Source of the DNA: Diplonema japonicum
Lineage: Eukaryota > Euglenozoa > Diplonemea > Diplonemida > Diplonemidae
NCBI GenBank assembly: GCA_964019335.1
Contig: OZ025692.1
Coordinates: 480,568 to 544,567, forward strand
Length of the DNA stretch: 64,000 nt
Direction: 5' to 3'
Part shown: one piece after another, positions 21,900 through 32,129 of the stretch
Numbering within the stretch: position 1 is the first letter of the stretch
Layout: each line of letters starts with the position of its first letter
Program-made: the position numbers and the translations under genes
The notes under the pieces: model-generated
Told to the model about the DNA's origin: nothing
The model's input: the letters and a program-made list of their open reading frames with translations, nothing else
The model's database searches: none

Positions 21900-23667
21900 T
21901 CACGCCACAACGACGACACGAGTCTGGTTTGCAAAGCCTTTGCGGTGAGCAACGTTGGGCCCTGCGTGGACCACGATTAGCTTGTCCCCTGATTGAGCCA
22001 AGCCTGTCTTGATGGCAAAGTCAGTGGCGAGTTTTACTTTCTCCTCACGGTCTGCCTCACTAGCAGTGAGCTCGTTCTTTTCAACAAGAAGGGGTTTAAC
22101 AAATCTGTGCAGCAGCAGTTGCCTCGCGGTGCGCTCTTCTGTGGTGACTGCGATGATAGGACAGGGTGCCCTGTACTTGGACATCATCCTCGCAGTGTTT
22201 CCGGTGGACGTCACGGCGATGATGGCCTTGGCCTGCAACTCGAATGCACTATTTACAGCACCGCAAGCAATGGTTTCTGCAATGCTGATAGGTATCTTGC
22301 GCAGCCCTTTAATGGAGTCGAAGAGGTTCTCTTCTCTGTTTGCTGCTTGTGCTTCGACCGTTATTTTGTTCATCATTGTCACGCACTCTTTCCTGAAGGA
22401 CCCCTTCGCTGTTTCCCCGCTGAGCATCACCATGTCAGCACCGTCCAGCACCGCGTTGGCAACATCGTTAGCCTCTGCCCTCGTGGGCCGCGGGTTGTTT
22501 GTCATGGACTCAAGCATCTGCGGGTGCTTTCACAATTTTTATGTGTGTATACCTGTGTTGCGACAATGCACGGTTTGCCTTTCACGTTGCACTTGCTGAC
22601 CATCATCTTCTGGGCAACAAATACCTTCTCGATGGGGATTTCTGTCCCAAGGTCGCCCCTGGCCACCATGACACCGTCTGCTTCGTCGAGAATCTGAAAG
22701 GTAGTTGATTGATGTTCTTCAGAGTTGTCCGTACCTGGTCGAAGTTCTGAATGCCTTCGTGGTTCTCAATCTTCGCAATGACCTTAATGTCATGGCCCCC
22801 GTTCTCCTCTAAGCACTGTCTGACCTCTTTCACTTGGCTGGCCTTCCTGATGAACGATGCAAAAATCATGTCGACGCCCTGCTCCGCTGCGAACTTCAGA
22901 TCGGCTTTGTCCTTCTCGCTGACGGCAGGGAGGTCCACCACGACATGGGGGAGGTTCACCCCACGCTTGCTTGCGATGATGCTGGGGTTCACAACCACAG
23001 TGTTCAGGAAGTCGTCACCGATCTCCCTGATTTCCAAAGCAAGCAGCCCGTCGTCAATGAATACCTGCTGTCCTACATTCATCACTTTCGTGATGTTCTT
23101 GTAGTCTACGTACAGCACCTCGAGGCTTCCCTTCTCCTTGTACTGCTCGTCTGTGCTGAGCTTCAAAGCGTGTCCAGTAGGCAAATCAAGGGTCCCACCG
23201 TTCTCGATGTTCCCTGTACGGATCTCAGGTCCCTTCGTGTCGAGAGCCAGGGCAACGGTGACTCCCAATTCCTTTGCAGCCTGTCGTGTGTTGGCAATGG
23301 TGGAGCCATGGAAGGCGTGGTCGCCGTGGCTGAAGTTCATCCTGGACACGCTCATGCCCGCGTTGATGAGCTCTTTGAGCTCCTCCACAGGCTGCGACAC
23401 AGGCCCGATGGTACAGATGATGCCAACGGCTTTATTTAGGACAGCGTTGTCCTGGTAGATATCAAGAGCCATGTTGTGGTCCAGCTGCGTGCCTCTTCTC
23501 TTGCTAATTTGCATCCTTTGTTGCAGGGACTGTTTTGCAGCCCAGTCGGCGATCCCCACCAATGGATCATCCGGTCTGTGCTTGCCAAGGTGCTGCAGAA
23601 GCTGCTCAACAAGGCCCCCTACGTTGTGCTTCTCGATGTAGGCCTTCGTCTCATCATCGGCAGGCAT
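21900..23667 (-). CDS. PYK: Pyruvate kinase
   Basis: Three exons encode a 563-residue glycolytic enzyme that makes ATP and pyruvate from phosphoenolpyruvate. Introns 22694-22734 (41 nt, GTACGG...TTTCAG) and 22518-22552 (35 nt, GTATAC...CCGCAG) split [23 protein letters not shown] and [19 protein letters not shown] exactly where the conserved protein demands. Seen are substrate/metal regions [19 protein letters not shown], the catalytic KIENHEG and MLSGETAKG, and a C-terminal domain. An N-terminal extension of about 80 residues precedes the barrel (start [18 protein letters not shown] at 23667). No convincing targeting peptide is visible, so cytosolic or glycosomal location is open. Confidence 0.95.
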
Positions 23668-24920
23668 TTTGAGTGTCTCGCGTGATACGTAGCAGAAGCA
23701 TTTAATAAAAGCAAATACCAACTTAACCCCACCCTCCTAACTCCTGTGTGTACTCCCACCTGTGTTCGTTGCTTCCTGTTGTCCACATACTTGGTGCCCC
23801 GCAACATCCACACATGTGTTTGTGGCGTTACAACACCACCCCATTTGTTGCCCCATGCTGCTGTCTCCTCCGAGTCGCCCACGAACACTGCTTTGTGCAT
23901 GGCCTCGTATGACCTCCACCAGCGAGCAGTGGCCGGTTTATTCCTGTTTGTGTTTAAGGTGTTTCGTTTTGCATACTGCTTAGGAGTGTCTTTTAGGAAC
24001 TTTGCAAGATCCTTGACCTCACTCTGGTCACCGTGGCTGTTGTACCACGGTTTCCAGGAACCAGACAAATGGTCGGCGGGAAGGGATTTTATGGACACCA
24101 CACGTCCCGAGATAAAGTACCGCATTACTAAACCATCTCTGGCGTTGGGCCCCCGAAAGCCCCACCTGTCGGTCTTGTTGGTGCGCACTGCATCGTAGAA
24201 GCGGACAAGGTCCGCCATGATGCCTGCGTCTGGGCGCATCACCATAGTGCCCGTCGCGAAGTAGCCCTTCGAGGACCCCAGAGCGGCTATCCAGTAGTGG
24301 TCGTCGGGCAGCTTGATGGAACGCAGCAGGTCCGTCGAGCTAGAGGTGAGCACCATGTCGGCATCGTAGAAAATGATGACCTGATACCTAACTAGCGACC
24401 ACAAGTAGAATTTATCAAAGGTGGTGCCCCAAGGCGTCTTCGCCACTGTGTGCGCCAGGCTCTTGTTCACGAGAATGATATCATCGAACACCTTGCGCAG
24501 CCTCAGAGTGTTCCCAGCTGCGATCTTCGGGGACACCAACGCCCCAGTACGGCACCACTTGCCCTCACCGCACGCTGAAGTTTTGCCTGCACTGTAGCCC
24601 AACACCAAAGCACCATCGACGTACTTGTCGTTCCCCACGAAGGTAACTAACCCTACGCCCTTTTCTTTAATGGGCTTCAAGACCCCCGAATCGCGTATGG
24701 TATACTTCTTCCTATTAAGCCAAGGCTTGTAAGGTGCTGGGGTCGCGATAGGTAGGATAGGGGTGTCAACACTGCGTTCTTTTCTAGACATGCCGTTGAG
24801 CATGGAATGGCTGCCTGTCCACATAACTAACGAGAACAGTACCAACAGGAAGACCCCCCTCATCCCAGTGGGCCGCATTGCTCGCTTCTTTGTACTTTGA
24901 ATAAGTAACTCTTCTTTCAT
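23619..24920 (-). CDS. Glycosyltransferase family 8-like (glycogenin-type fold) type II membrane protein
   Basis: A 433-codon frame with a short basic N-terminus and one membrane anchor (MRGVFLLVLFSLVMWTGSH), then a lumenal GT-A domain. It shows GLVTFVGNDKYVDGALVLGY, the sugar-nucleotide/metal DxD in IIFYDADMVL, YFATGTMVMRPDAGI (acceptor-side signature) and a late LSGSWKPWYNSHGD segment. These match the GT8/glycogenin-like group; the donor cannot be told. The 3' end is uncertain: as drawn the frame runs 49 bases into the pyruvate kinase coding region, so the true stop or a small terminal intron near 23750 (AACACAG-GTGGGAG) may end it earlier. It lies next to another Golgi-type glycosyltransferase gene. 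Confidence 0.75.
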   Translation of the reverse strand: MKEELLIQSTKKRAMRPTGMRGVFLLVLFSLVMWTGSHSMLNGMSRKERSVDTPILPIATPAPYKPWLNRKKYTIRDSGVLKPIKEKGVGLVTFVGNDKYVDGALVLGYSAGKTSACGEGKWCRTGALVSPKIAAGNTLRLRKVFDDIILVNKSLAHTVAKTPWGTTFDKFYLWSLVRYQVIIFYDADMVLTSSSTDLLRSIKLPDDHYWIAALGSSKGYFATGTMVMRPDAGIMADLVRFYDAVRTNKTDRWGFRGPNARDGLVMRYFISGRVVSIKSLPADHLSGSWKPWYNSHGDQSEVKDLAKFLKDTPKQYAKRNTLNTNRNKPATARWWRSYEAMHKAVFVGDSEETAAWGNKWGGVVTPQTHVWMLRGTKYVDNRKQRTQVGVHTGVRRVGLSWYLLLLNASATYHARHSKCLPMMRRRPTSRSTT

Positions 24921-25021
24921 TCACATTTTGCTGGGAGGGTGTTTCTAAGTAGCAGCGAGAACAGAGGGTACTTCTGTTTTTTTTTTTTTTGAAACAATAT
25001 TACTAAGTTCGAAAGCATGAC

Positions 25022-26140
25022 TTATGCATAGTTCAGTTTAGGGCACATCTCCCTTAGGCTTGTTGGTTTTTTATTCACGAAAACGACAGCATTGCTGGGG
25101 ATCGTCTTGCCGTACCACCAGAAGGTTTTAATCCACCTCCCGAGGAAGGGTTTGGCCTGGCCGTTAAAGTGGAAAATAGATGGTGAGTTGCCTGTGAGGC
25201 AGTTCTTAAGAAACCTTGTGGATGAGTCCGGAACAGGAAGCAGTTTATTGTTCCCGTCCTTCTGGCAGTAGTGTCCCTCTGCCATACGCACCGACTGGAA
25301 TAGCTTTGTGTATGCATCGATCGTGAAGTTGTTCCGCCACCCATCATGGTACGCTTTTCCTATAACAGACTGATCGTTTCTCTGAACGGTGCCTTCTCTG
25401 TACTGTGGGAGGTAGTACTTCTCCACATGTTGAAGAAACCCACGCAGGACACCAGAAGGACCAAGGTAGAGCCCTGAGTTCAAGTATCTCCTCCCCCACG
25501 GCGTCATCGGGAAGTTTGTGTTGTTGCAGGCATGGTGGGGAAGGGATTGCACCGCGCAGTTGATCTCCGTGCTCATCGCGAACAAGTATTCCTTCCCCAG
25601 GAGGTCATGGTAGGCCTCAAGGATGGCATGGTTGTTTTTTTGGAACAGCGTGTCGGCGCCGTCGACGAAGCCCATCAGAGCGTCAGGGGGCAGGCCCTCC
25701 GAGAACTCGATGGCAAGAGGAATCTTCAACCATGTCGCCAGCCAACCGTCGAATTTTTTGTTCCCCCACCCCCAAATGTTCATTGTGATCTTGTTGTGCC
25801 AGGCACTGGCAAGAGTCTCACACCAGTAGTACCTTGGCGCGTTCAGTATAGTAAACCACGTCACGTCCTGCTGCTTCCAAGCGTCCTCATCATCCGGGTT
25901 AACAGTGTTACCATTGGCATCCACGAAGCTCTTTGTCGTGAAGGTCTTGTCTGCAGTAAACTCTCCTTGATCTAGCGTATGCCCTTTGCTCATAGTCGCC
26001 ACATTCCACCATATAACAAACACTGTGATGGCGGCAATCGAAACCACCATCCTGCCACCCTTACCACGTGGCTTCTTCATCTTCTGTATGGTATGATGAG
26101 GGGTATGATGACAGAGGCCAAAAATATTCATGTGCTGCAA
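25022..26140 (-). CDS. PLOD/procollagen galactosyltransferase-like glycosyltransferase, type II membrane protein
   Basis: Intronless. The start is either 26140 or the Met at 26080 (MKKPRGKGGRMVV), which places the basic residues directly before the anchor helix (VVSIAAITVFVIWWNVA) and is preferred. The lumenal part carries PLOD-type glycosyltransferase signs: LMGFVDGADTLFQKN (DxD-like metal site), LFAMSTEINCAVQS, GRRYLNSGLYLGPSG, QRNDQSVIGKAYHDG and IFHFNGQAKP. Family members glycosylate hydroxylysine in collagen-like proteins, and related protist enzymes modify other glycoproteins. The acceptor here is unknown. Only two bases separate the longest frame from the next stop (26143), typical of this compact cluster. 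Confidence 0.78.
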   Translation of the reverse strand: MQHMNIFGLCHHTPHHTIQKMKKPRGKGGRMVVSIAAITVFVIWWNVATMSKGHTLDQGEFTADKTFTTKSFVDANGNTVNPDDEDAWKQQDVTWFTILNAPRYYWCETLASAWHNKITMNIWGWGNKKFDGWLATWLKIPLAIEFSEGLPPDALMGFVDGADTLFQKNNHAILEAYHDLLGKEYLFAMSTEINCAVQSLPHHACNNTNFPMTPWGRRYLNSGLYLGPSGVLRGFLQHVEKYYLPQYREGTVQRNDQSVIGKAYHDGWRNNFTIDAYTKLFQSVRMAEGHYCQKDGNNKLLPVPDSSTRFLKNCLTGNSPSIFHFNGQAKPFLGRWIKTFWWYGKTIPSNAVVFVNKKPTSLREMCPKLNYA

Positions 26141-26142
26141 AT

Positions 26143-27100
26143 TTACCTCATAAACTGCGTTGGAGAGCCCAATCCAAGAGAGAAATTCTGCAGTGTAGTG
26201 GGGGCCTGACCCTGGGGGAGTGGCAGGTAGGATAAGAGATTTGCGTTTTGCACAACAGGGATAGGCATCGCGAGGGGGACAGGAAGGGACGGGGAGGGTG
26301 TCTCTTTTATTGCGAACTGTGCAAGGAGGTCATTGGCGGGCTGCATAGGCACCGCTTCGGTCCTCTTCCTTTTGACAGCTCGCTCCTTCCGGAGAGCCTC
26401 CACTTTGCGCAGTTGCTGCCTCCTCCTGTTAAGCACGATAAGTGTATATTCCTCGATGTTGAGGCCTGCGACCTCCATGGTAGCTTTTGCTGCGGTTGTT
26501 TTGATGATCCTTGAAGGCCCTGCGGCCTGCAGCACTGTACGCGCGGAAGCGTCAATCTGTTCACACAGCGTGATACCGACGCTGTCGGGCACCAAACCTA
26601 TCGCTTCCCCTTTGCGTGGCACAGTGCCGATCTTCACCCATGCCATGCGTGCTATTCGGTTCCAGTGGCTCGGCAGTGTCCTAGTGTTCTTCGCCCTTTG
26701 TATGTCGAGTACCTTGTGTTGTGTTCATTTGTTTTGCGTTGCCAGGCGTACCTCTGATGTGATGACACCGTACCCCATGCAGCATGTTCCGATCGTCTCT
26801 TTGCAGGACACGATTATCAGTACTTTCTTGGCTTCTTGTATCACCTGCTCTAGTGCGTGGTTCACGTTGATGTACCCGCTCTCGATGCTCTTCCACACTT
26901 CAGCTCTGTCAGTTAGCTTCACGACAGCGTACACTGTGTTGCGTGGCATGCATGTGGCATGTGTCTGATAAAGTACCTTTTCTCTCTGTCTTGCTCGGGC
27001 TGTCGTGTCTCCCATCATGTACATTCAGAAGCGATCTAAGTTCGTGCGCCTGTTGTTTGTCTGTGTGATGGACAACATACCATGTAGGGACTCCAACCAC
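26143..27100 (-). CDS. YTH-domain RNA-binding protein (m6A reader family)
   Basis: I reconstruct three exons (291 residues) with introns 26934-26976 (43 nt, GTACTT...ACACAG) and 26713-26751 (39 nt, GTACGC...ACACAAG). Splicing gives KTERK-VYAVVKLTDRAEVWKSIESGYI, then KVLIIVSCKETIGTCCMGYGVITSE-VLDIQRAKN. HWNRIARMAWVKIGTVP and VGITLCEQID follow. The opening strand, the WKSIESGYI helix, the VLIIVS-x-E strand and the late IG...G..LC pattern fit the YTH fold. The first aromatic-cage Trp is seen (W in EVWKS); the others are less certain. An alternative without the first intron starts at 27024 (MYMMGDTTARARQRE). The C-terminal half is basic, then Pro/Leu-rich. Confidence 0.6.
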
Positions 27101-27939
27101 CTATATGTGTCTGGTTACCCAACCACCTGTGTGCCTTAAGGAAAATAGAAGCGAACAAGCATAATAAGCGCATAAAAAGAAAGAACGAGCCAACATCCCA
27201 TCAGCACCTGTAGCAAGTGGCACCACTTAGTGATACGGCCTGCGTACACTACTTTTTTTAGTTGCCCTGCTCATCATCTCACAGTTCTTGCGACTGGCCA
27301 CGTCCCCGAGGCCAGTGCACAAGAACTCAGATAGGAAGAGCAACGCCTAAGGTACAAGAAAGGTGGAATAACATAGACAGAAACATAAAACGGTAGCAAT
27401 AAAGCGCCTGCGATATAAAAAAAAATAAAAAATAAAAGCGTGTGCCAAACAGGGCCCCGTGTAAGGCCTTCGGTGCTACCACCTATTTTGTAACACCAAA
27501 CGTGGTGCCACATCACATTCTCATCGCCAAAGCACTTTCGTCAGGCCAGCCCTGCAAGACAACTCATAGCTTTTTTTTTCCCCAGTTTTTTTCTTCTTTC
27601 CTTCTTGCATTTTCTTTATTATTATTTTTAACATCTGTATTTCTTTCTTTCTTCCAGCCTAACAAGGAAAAAAAAAACCCCCCCTAAAAACCCCTTCACC
27701 CAAGTGCTTTGGGCAAAATATCATTCATTTTAGGAGAATAAAAAAGGTGTGAGCACAATGCTAAAAAAGATTTTTTTAATAGCTTTAAAATTGCACACCA
27801 GGACCACGCCTCACACGCAAGGCTATCTATTTTTCTCTCTTTGTTTTTACGATTTGATGCCCCAAAGGGGCTCTTCGGCTAATACTACAAATGTTTTTTT
27901 TTTTTTCTTTTTCTTCTTCTTCTTTTTTTTTTCCCGTTC

Positions 27940-27977
<38 letters not shown>

Positions 27978-28142
27978 GCAATGTTCGACAAAAGACAATA
28001 GAAAGAAGTGGAGGGGGAAAGAAAAGGAGGGGAAGAAATGAAACTCGGAGACTAGGCAAGGTCCTCGCCGAAGCTGAGAGACTCGCCTGTGATATAGCAG
28101 ACCAGCATCGCGAGAACTGTGGGTTGAGTTGAGTTGAGGGAT
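27101..28142. other. Intergenic region, no gene seen
   Basis: Contains T-rich runs (27891-27973), A-rich tracts and short frames without signatures. It should include the 5' end of the YTH gene and the 3' UTR of the small membrane protein gene. Confidence 0.5.
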
Positions 28143-28451
28143 TTAGTTCATTGTTGTTGAGATACCAATCGTGATGGCGGCGTAGACCCACAATAAAACT
28201 AATGAGATATCACTGACAGTCTGTGAGTGTTGTAATGGCCTTGTAGCGCACACCTTGCTGTCGGTTATTGACTGGAAGATCCCCAACGTGAGGGAGTTCA
28301 GTGCTAGTGCAATGATGATGGTCGCGGCGTACGAAATAAGATCTGCAAGCACGCTCTTCGCCTCGTTTGCAGTTTTCGAATTTGCGACGGACCCTGCAGC
28401 TCCCTTCACGTTCCCCGCCGCCCCTTTCATCTTCTGGTAGGCAGCAGACAT
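28143..28451 (-). CDS. Small two-helix membrane protein of unknown function
   Basis: A short protein with an Ala/Gly/Lys N-terminus (MSAAYQKMKGAAGNVKGAAG) and two membrane helices (AATIIIALALNSLTLGIF and ISLVLLWVYAAITIGIS). A probable 33-nt intron at 28221-28253 (GTGTGC...CTCACAG) has no in-frame stop and a length divisible by three: 91 residues if spliced, 102 if retained. The spliced form places SITDSK directly before TVSDISLVLL and removes an odd VCATRPLQHSQ loop. No family recognised. Confidence 0.65.
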   Translation of the reverse strand: MSAAYQKMKGAAGNVKGAAGSVANSKTANEAKSVLADLISYAATIIIALALNSLTLGIFQSITDSKVCATRPLQHSQTVSDISLVLLWVYAAITIGISTTMN

Positions 28452-28884
28452 GTTGTCAAGCGTGCTGTGCGGTGAATACGATGTGGAGGAAAGAAAAAAA
28501 AGGGGGAAAGGGGGTGGAGGGGATTAAAAGTATAAAAAAAAAAAAAAAGAGAAAAATAACCTTAATAGCATCATGTTTTCCGCATTAAAGGTGAGCCCTC
28601 TATCCACTCACCAAACGGGGGGGGGAAAGAAAAAAGAAGCTTTAGCTTTTATTTCTAGAAAGGGTTAAACTACCGGCAAGACACTTCACACTTCTGAACT
28701 AAACTAGTGGGTAGAAGTGCTCAAGAAACGAAGGGGGGGGATAAATATATAGGTTGTTAGGAATCAAATAAATGTAAAAGGGGAGCCGTGAGGAGAAGGA
28801 AAAAAAAAAGAGAAACAACCAAAAGAAACCAAATGCAGCTTGATACTCAGCAGCACTAAACTAACAGGAGATAGCCACATTGGC
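28452..28884. other. Intergenic region, no gene seen
   Basis: A- and G-rich tracts, no open frame with a signature. Holds the 3' UTR of the Cdc37 gene. Confidence 0.45.
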
Positions 28885-30329
28885 CTACATTGCAGGAGTT
28901 GGCTTCTTGGGCGGCTCCTCCTCGGTGTCGCCCTCAGTGTTGCCCTCGGCATTCCACAGGCCTGCGGCAGTGCATTTCTTAAGCCACTTCTCTGCATCCT
29001 CGTTCCCAAGCTCCTCGATGGCCTTGTGTAGTGGCTCGATCTCCCTGGAGCGGAAGGCGTCCTGCAGACACCTCGGCAGCTCCTTGAACAACTCAACGGG
29101 GTCGACACCACCAGGCCCCAGTCTCTCCTCTCGAGGGACGTCATTGGGTAGCCACCAGCAGTAGTCCGGCGAGCTCTCCAGCTCTTCTTTCTCTTCCTGC
29201 TCCTTCTTCAGTGTCGCCAAATCAATCACGATAAGATTCTCTTCCTTCAGAGCCTTCTCCCCATGCTCGGGTACAATCACCCCAATCCTCCCAGACTTCA
29301 ACCTTCCCTTAATCTCTGCCCTGAGGCCGTTCAGGTGAGCAGCACCCTTCAAACCTGTGATCTCCACAATCATCCCCTCGGAATACTTATCACCACCAGG
29401 GGGCAGCCCCAGATCCTGCTCCTTCTTCTTTTCAACGGCTCTGTCCACGATGCGCTGCGCAAAGCTGTCAACACCCTCAAGGAAGACAGAGAACCTTTTG
29501 GGGTCCTTCAATTTCTCGAAGAACGGGTTCACGATGTTGCCGGGGTGGCGGCGCTCGGTTTTCGCAAGCTCGGTAATGCTGCTCAGCACCTGAGACTGGC
29601 GTGCCATGATCTTCATCTTGTCCCTCTTGCCTGCCATTTCCATCTCAAGGCAGCCGAGAAGCAGATGCCATGACGCATGCTCTTGCAGAAGGATATTACC
29701 GTTTTCCAGAAGCATCTTGTGCGTATCTTCGATGGACTTCAAGCACGAGAACGAATCAAGGAGGTCCTTGTACTTCTCTTCGTACTCCTGGTATGATTGC
29801 ACTTTGGTGTCCTGTATAGGTTGATGGATTATTACTTCAAATAGAAGCATACCTCACTAAGAGCATCTCCCTTCATGAAGCTCTTGTCTTTTTCTGTCGA
29901 AGGTGGCAGCGAGTACCCGTCAGAGTGCGATCCGCTAGCGTTCTGCGCAGGAATTAATTAAGCATTGTCATAGCACACCTCATGGTTAACCAATGTGCGC
30001 TCCTCCTTCACTTTGCAGATGTTATCGACGTTCCATTTCTTGTTCTTTTCCATCTTCTCCAACCGTGCTTTGGCTTTGTCAATGATTGCTTGTTGCTTTT
30101 CCTTCTCGCTCGCAGATATATCCTGCCCCAGTTTCTCTTTCGCTTCGGCCATGTCCTTCGTAAGCTGTTCCACTTCTTTAGCTTCTTCTTCTTCTCTTTG
30201 CACTCGCTGCTGATGCTTCAGCCTAAACCAGGTGCCCTTCTCAATATTGGGATGCACATCAGACTCATCGTCACTGAGCTCGATGTTGTCCCATTTGCTG
30301 TAGTCTGTGATCCCTGCCTTCCTCGCCAT
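28885..30329 (-). CDS. CDC37: Hsp90 co-chaperone Cdc37
   Basis: Three exons, 455 residues. Introns 29943-29978 (36 nt, GTGTGC...GCGCAG) and 29812-29852 (41 nt, GTATGC...TACAG). The N-terminus DYSKWDNIELSDDESDVHPN is the kinase-recognition segment of the family; its serine (ELSDDES) is the CK2 site needed for client binding. A charged coiled coil follows (about 35-105), then the Hsp90-binding middle domain (FYEKLKDPKRF-like FFEKLKDPKRFSVFLEGVDS) and an acidic, Pro-rich tail (EGDTEEEPPKKPTPAM). A small exon encodes only NASGSHSDGYSLPPSTEKDKSFMKGDALSE. Cdc37 loads protein kinases onto Hsp90; a PRP4-like kinase gene lies directly upstream in transcription, with no implied functional link. Confidence 0.92.
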
Positions 30330-30386
30330 TTTATGTTACCTGTGGTAAAATCAACTGATATATCTCTAAACTTGCTCGTCACTATG

Positions 30387-32070
30387 CTACGCAATGAATG
30401 GGTGGTGCAAGGCCTCGTCGGGGGTCATGCGCAGCCTGTGCGTGTCGTGTAAAAAAATACGAACATCACATACTTTGGGTTTAGAACTGTTGCCCTCGAA
30501 ATAAAGTCAGCCAATTCGTTGATCTGCTGTTTTTCTTCGCTGGAACTCTGCGGTGCTTTTGCCTGTGGTGATTGTTGTAAAATTGCTAGTGGTGTCTTGT
30601 GGTGTGGCATACCGTGTCCTCGAGCAACGAGCGCACTGGCCTCACAGGTTGGAAGTAGGTTTTCGTCCTTTCCTTAGGCTTCTTAGTGACAGGATCGGTC
30701 TCCATGTGTATGAACTGTGTGTGTGTGAGTATAGCGTACTTTAAACATACCACCAGGTCGTCGTTGTAGTACTTGTCTTTGAAGGCTGCCTGCCGCACAA
30801 GCTTCTTTGGGAATGCACCTCGCACCTCTTGCTGCAAGTGGAGCATCTGATTGTTAGAAGAACCTGGAAACAGCATCTTGCCAGTGTATAGCTCGTAAAC
30901 GGTGACCCCCAACGACCACATGTCCATCGCATGTCCGTAGGGAAGCCCGAGAATCACTTCAGGCGAGCGGTAGAACCTGGACACCAAGTAAGGTGTTATT
31001 TCAACTTCGCTGGACATCATCCCTGACCCGAAGTCAGACAGCTTCACCACCTGATGCGAGGAGTCCACAAGAATGTTGTCGGGTTTGAAATCTGCGTGCA
31101 ATATACTGCACGCCACCAAGTATTTTAAACAGACAGCCAGCTGCCGTGTGAAGCTCTTGACCGCTTTCAGCGACAACCCCACCATGGAGCCTGCCTTCTT
31201 GCCATATTTCATGACGATTTCACGCAAGTTGCAGTCCATCGGTTCCAGCACCAAGCATATATGGTTTCGGTGAGAAAATGAATCAAGCATCCTGATGCAA
31301 TGCTGCGATCCGGAAGGGTCATTTGTAGCAAGCAGCTTGAGGATGTCAAGCTCTTTTAAAGCCGTCTTTGTCATTGTCTCGTTCGCCCTGACGACCTTTA
31401 TCGCCACGCTCTGCTTGGTATGCGTGTCACGTGCTTTCAGCACGATTGAGAAAACACCACTCCCTAGCTTCCCTTCAACTTGATATTTTTTGTCCAGTGC
31501 TTCGCCCGTCTTAAATGCATAGTACCCGTCCTTGTCCGTCCAGTTGTCTGTTAGGAGAAGGTTCTCCTCCCCCGCATCGTCAATGGCCATGTTCATGCTG
31601 TCGATAACAGGATGCGCCTCGTCTTCACCAAACATGTCAAACTCCTTGCCTGCATGGGGCTTCTCGCATTTCTGCTCTGGCTCTTCTTCTGGTTGTTCTT
31701 TTGGTTGCTCCACCGTCTTTTCGATTAGCTTTTTTGGTTCCGCTGTATATTTATTCGCCAACCTTTCCATTCGCTTTCGTCTCTCTGCTTCAAGCCGCGC
31801 AGCATCTTCCTCGGACGCTTCAGACTCGCTGTGCTCGCTTATCTCATCCATCCAATTCGGTCGTACCTGTAGAACAACAGGCTCTGCCTTCACCTCTTCT
31901 TTCCTTGATTTTTCTGTCGGTTCCCTCTCTACTGCCGCACGGTGTCTCTTGTGTCTTTTGTAGCTGTCTTCAGAGTCTCGCCTGCGCCTCCTGTAAGTGT
32001 TGTGGAAAGAAAAGAACAAGCACATGGCATACCTCCTTTCATAACTCTCAGAAGATCTTCGCCGTCTCAT
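30387..32070 (-). CDS. PRPF4B: PRP4-type (PRPF4B) protein kinase
   Basis: Five exons, 505 residues; introns 31991-32032 (42 nt), 30715-30750 (36 nt), 30563-30612 (50 nt) and 30436-30473 (38 nt), all GTATG...ACAG. The N-terminus is Arg/Ser-rich (MRRRRSSESYERR-RRRRDSEDSYKRHKRH) and acidic. The kinase domain starts near residue 190: GSGVFSIVLKARD (Gly loop), VAIKVV (Lys), CSILHADFKPDNIL (catalytic loop, HADFKPDN as in PRPF4B), LSDFGSGM (DFG), VSRFYRSPEVILGL, DMWSLGVTVYELYTGKMLFPG. HADxKPDN and the NDPSGSQHCIRM stretch point to PRP4 kinases, which phosphorylate tri-snRNP proteins during spliceosome activation. The spliced 3' end gives LRMTPDEALHHPFIA and a stop at 30387. This kinase fits a genome with cis introns. 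Confidence 0.9.
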
Positions 32071-32129
32071 TTTGGTTACTCGATAACTGTTGTGATTGAG
32101 AGGCTTTAAAAACCTAATACCAAAGCAGG

